Source of the DNA: VBDM01 sp035280025
GTDB taxonomy: Bacteria; Pseudomonadota; Gammaproteobacteria; Burkholderiales; SG8-39
DNA length: 24,456 bases
Direction: 5' to 3'
NCBI GenBank assembly: GCA_035280025.1
Contig: DATEGT010000104.1
Span: forward strand, 1-24,456
Each line of letters starts with the position of its first letter. Positions within the stretch are counted from its first letter, which is position 1. Of the stretch, positions 22,811-24,456 are shown piece by piece. The notes beneath the pieces were generated by a model that saw nothing but the letters and a program-made list of their open reading frames with translations, was not told the origin of the DNA and made no database searches. Both the position numbers and the translations under genes were made by a program.

Positions 22811-23160
22811 TCGCCACTCTCGCGGACTCCGTGGCCTGGCTCTACGTGATCACGAACTCGCTGCGGGTGCTCTTCTATGCGCCGCAGATACGCGCGGTCC
22901 TCAAGGCCGCCGACGGCGCGCAGGCGCTGTCGATCTCGACCTGGGGCTTCTGGACCTTCGCGAACCTGACCGCGGCGCTGTACGGCTGGTTCGTGATCCA
23001 CGACGGCGCGTTCTGCGCCATCTTCTCGGGCAACCTCGCGTGCACCGCCGCCGTGACGCTGATCGCGGCGAGGAAGCGGCTGGCGTGGCGCATGCCCGCC
23101 GCGCGTCCCGCCGGCTGGCCGCTGCGGCGCCTGAGCCCGGAGGATCGCCCGGGATGCTAG
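22807..23160 (+). CDS. SemiSWEET/PQ-loop family small membrane transporter
   Basis: A 117-residue protein starting at GTG 22807, which overlaps the lipoprotein stop (GTGA). It has three predicted helices (about residues 5-25, 46-64 and 68-87). Pro26-Gln27 in F-Y-A-P-Q-I is followed by a basic loop and SISTWGFW, the arrangement of a PQ-loop repeat. SemiSWEETs are three-helix transporters that dimerise and move sugars or related small solutes. A 30-residue basic tail (MPAARPAGWPLRRLSPEDRP) extends beyond the usual length. The substrate is unknown. It ends four bases from the convergent response regulator gene. Confidence 0.85.
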   Translation: MIATLADSVAWLYVITNSLRVLFYAPQIRAVLKAADGAQALSISTWGFWTFANLTAALYGWFVIHDGAFCAIFSGNLACTAAVTLIAARKRLAWRMPAARPAGWPLRRLSPEDRPGC

Positions 23161-23164
23161 GGGC

Positions 23165-23797
23165 TCAGACGAGCTTCAGCCCGAGCTTCGCCGCGGCGTA
23201 TACGGCCTCGGTGCGGCTGCGGGCGCCGAAGGCGCGCAGCACCGAGGACAGGTGCGCCTTGACGGTGCCCTCGGAGACGTCCAGCTCGCGGGCGATGACC
23301 TTGTTCGATTTTCCCTGGATGACGCAGCGCAGGACGTCGACCTGCCGCGGCGTGAGGCCCTTCAGCGCCGTCTCGCTCCCCGGCCCCGGGGCCGGCTCCG
23401 GCGACGCGTCGAGCACCGCGGGCGGCAGGTACACCCCGCGCGCGAGCACGAGCCGCAGCGCCTGGATCAGCAGCTCGGGCGTCGAGGACTTCGGGATGAA
23501 GCCCATCGCGCCGCGCTCGATGGCGGCGCGCACCACGCCGGGATTGTCCTCGCCGGAAAGAACCACCAGGGGCGCCGCGGGAATCGCGTCGCGGAGCGCG
23601 GCCAGAGCGTCCAGCCCGGCGACGCCGGGCATCTTGAGGTCGAGCAGGACGAGGTCGTAGCTGCGCCCCGCCGCGTGCTCGAGCGCCCTGGCGCAGTCGC
23701 CGGCCTCGTCGATCTGCAGCGCGCCGTCGAGGCTGCGCAACAGGAATTTGAGGCCCTCCCTGAAGAGCGCGTGATCGTCGATCAGGAGGACGTTCAT
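23165..23797 (-). CDS. NarL/LuxR-family response regulator
   Basis: The 210-residue protein has a receiver domain (residues 1-120) with acidic pocket D7-D8, phosphorylation site Asp53 in L-L-D-L-K-M-P-G, and the Lys in FIPKSS. A linker follows, then a LuxR-type helix-turn-helix domain (about 145-205) reading LTPRQVDVLRCVIQGKSNKVIARELDVSEG and TVKAHLSSVLRAFG. It is a DNA-binding transcription factor activated by phosphorylation. No partner kinase is adjacent on the same strand; the hybrid kinase at 19664-21931 is the likely source. The gene lies 59 bases after the ABM gene, and the second copy of the 20-base motif sits in that gap. The ribosome site is weak. Confidence 0.94.
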   Translation of the reverse strand: MNVLLIDDHALFREGLKFLLRSLDGALQIDEAGDCARALEHAAGRSYDLVLLDLKMPGVAGLDALAALRDAIPAAPLVVLSGEDNPGVVRAAIERGAMGFIPKSSTPELLIQALRLVLARGVYLPPAVLDASPEPAPGPGSETALKGLTPRQVDVLRCVIQGKSNKVIARELDVSEGTVKAHLSSVLRAFGARSRTEAVYAAAKLGLKLV

Positions 23798-23840
23798 GAC
23801 CCGAGCTTACGCCGCGGCCTCCGCCCCCGCATCGGCCGTT

Positions 23841-23860
23841 CGGCTACGACTTTCGTCTAG
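23841..23860. promoter_or_regulatory. Second copy of the shared 20-base motif, upstream of the response regulator gene
   Basis: This copy has a perfect inverted core, ACGA-CTT-TCGT (23846-23856). It begins 43 bases upstream of the regulator's ATG, and its last four bases run into the stop codon of the ABM gene. The position suits self-regulation by the response regulator. Confidence 0.45.
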
Positions 23861-24456
23861 TTCAGGATCTCGTACAGCCGCTCGTCGTAGAGAGCGCCGG
23901 CCATGCCGGAGAGCTTGTCGCGGAACTCGCGCTGGTGCGCCGACGCCGCGTTCGCGTCGAAGGATTCGCGCGAGCGCCACACCTCGAACACGGTGAAGTG
24001 GTTGGGACGGTTGGTCTGCTGCACGATCTCGAAGCGCGCGTTGCCGCTCGCCGCGCGGTTCGCCTCGCCGAGCGCCTTGAGCGCGACGATGGCGTTGTCC
24101 TTCTGCGGCGGGATCACGTCGACGTGGGTGACGCCGTAGACCGCGCCGCCCGCCTCCTCCATCGGGCCGACCGAGAGCGCGTTGTGGAAACGGTCGTCGG
24201 GAGGAGCGTTGCGCAGGCTCGCGAGCTTCTCGCGGAATTCCCTGGTGGCCGGAGCGGCCATGTGAGCGTCCCAGGCGGCCTTGTCCTTCCACGCCGCCGC
24301 CACGACGAACTGGCCCGGCCGGCGCACGCGCTGCACCACGATCGAGCGCAGGTTGCCCGGCGCCGCGCGGCTCGCTGCGCGGTAGGTCTTGAGGAGCGCC
24401 GCGGTCTCGTCCCTCGCGTTCGCCCGCGACTCGACGTAGGTGACCACGTAGAGCGG
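23857..24456 (-). CDS. Tandem ABM-domain protein (quinol-monooxygenase-like), 5' partial
   Basis: The frame runs off the right edge: codons before the GTG at 24447 read P-L-Y, and Y-V-V-T-Y-V-E is a typical first strand, so the true start is probably outside the window. The visible 199 or so residues form two ferredoxin-like ABM domains. The first has PGNLRSIVVQRVRRPGQFVVAAAW and ATREFREKL; the second repeats this with ASGNARFEIVQQ, NRPNHFTVFEVW and HQREFRDKL. ABM proteins are small oxygenases or heme-degrading or quinol-oxidising proteins, usually working as dimers; a fused pair would act as its own dimer. Catalytic residues are not diagnostic. Whether it is co-transcribed with the response regulator is uncertain. 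Confidence 0.85.
   Translation of the reverse strand, partial: PLYVVTYVESRANARDETAALLKTYRAASRAAPGNLRSIVVQRVRRPGQFVVAAAWKDKAAWDAHMAAPATREFREKLASLRNAPPDDRFHNALSVGPMEEAGGAVYGVTHVDVIPPQKDNAIVALKALGEANRAASGNARFEIVQQTNRPNHFTVFEVWRSRESFDANAASAHQREFRDKLSGMAGALYDERLYEILN

Noticed and set aside
1..24456. CRISPR arrays, tRNA or rRNA genes, insertion sequences, phage or toxin-antitoxin genes
   Set aside because: None found: no regularly spaced repeats, no transposase or integrase motifs and no tRNA-like folds in the short gaps between genes.

Overview
This is very GC-rich DNA with dense, tightly packed genes. The three Bug/TctC-type periplasmic solute receptors, the IorAB-type molybdenum hydroxylase, the DUF4124 protein and the c-di-GMP and hybrid-kinase signalling genes suggest a Betaproteobacterium, probably Burkholderiales or a relative. 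This is inferred from gene content; no rRNA or tRNA gene is present to confirm it. About 25 protein genes fill the window, two of them cut by its ends. No IS element, phage gene, CRISPR array or RNA gene was seen, and no gap between genes exceeds 200 bases.

Layout. (1) 3-4773, plus strand: the end of a Pro/Val/Ala-repeat protein, then a Bug receptor overlapping an amidohydrolase, then a two-subunit (2Fe-2S)/molybdopterin dehydrogenase with a Tat signal. (2) 4857-7145: a DUF4124 protein, a divergent solute-binding lipoprotein and an OmpA-family coiled-coil lipoprotein. (3) 13987-7159, minus strand: eight genes in apparent operon order: Bug receptor, FAH-family hydrolase, cytochrome c-BON fusion, second Bug receptor, VOC protein, quinone-oxidoreductase-like MDR protein, a membrane-anchored alpha/alpha-toroid protein and a class II aldolase. 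The last four are joined by 4-base start/stop overlaps. (4) 14016-14303: a complete small transcription unit for a 47-residue charged protein, with promoter, strong ribosome site and intrinsic terminator. (5) 14305-18380: a membrane GGDEF-EAL protein, a divergent LLM flavin monooxygenase and a catalytically degenerate EAL protein. (6) 18436-24456: an MFS transporter, a hybrid histidine kinase, a Cys-containing lipoprotein overlapping a SemiSWEET-like transporter, a convergent NarL/LuxR-type response regulator and a tandem ABM-domain protein cut by the window end.

How they fit. Regions 1 and 3 look like uptake and catabolism modules for organic acids. Bug receptors would capture carboxylates, and hydrolases, an aldolase and oxidoreductases would process them, with electrons perhaps passing to periplasmic cytochrome c. 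No TctA/TctB membrane partner lies in the window. Regions 4-6 are mainly signalling. The most testable new idea is a 20-base motif found twice between genes, once ahead of the lipoprotein/SemiSWEET pair and once ahead of the response regulator gene. It could be the operator of that regulator.
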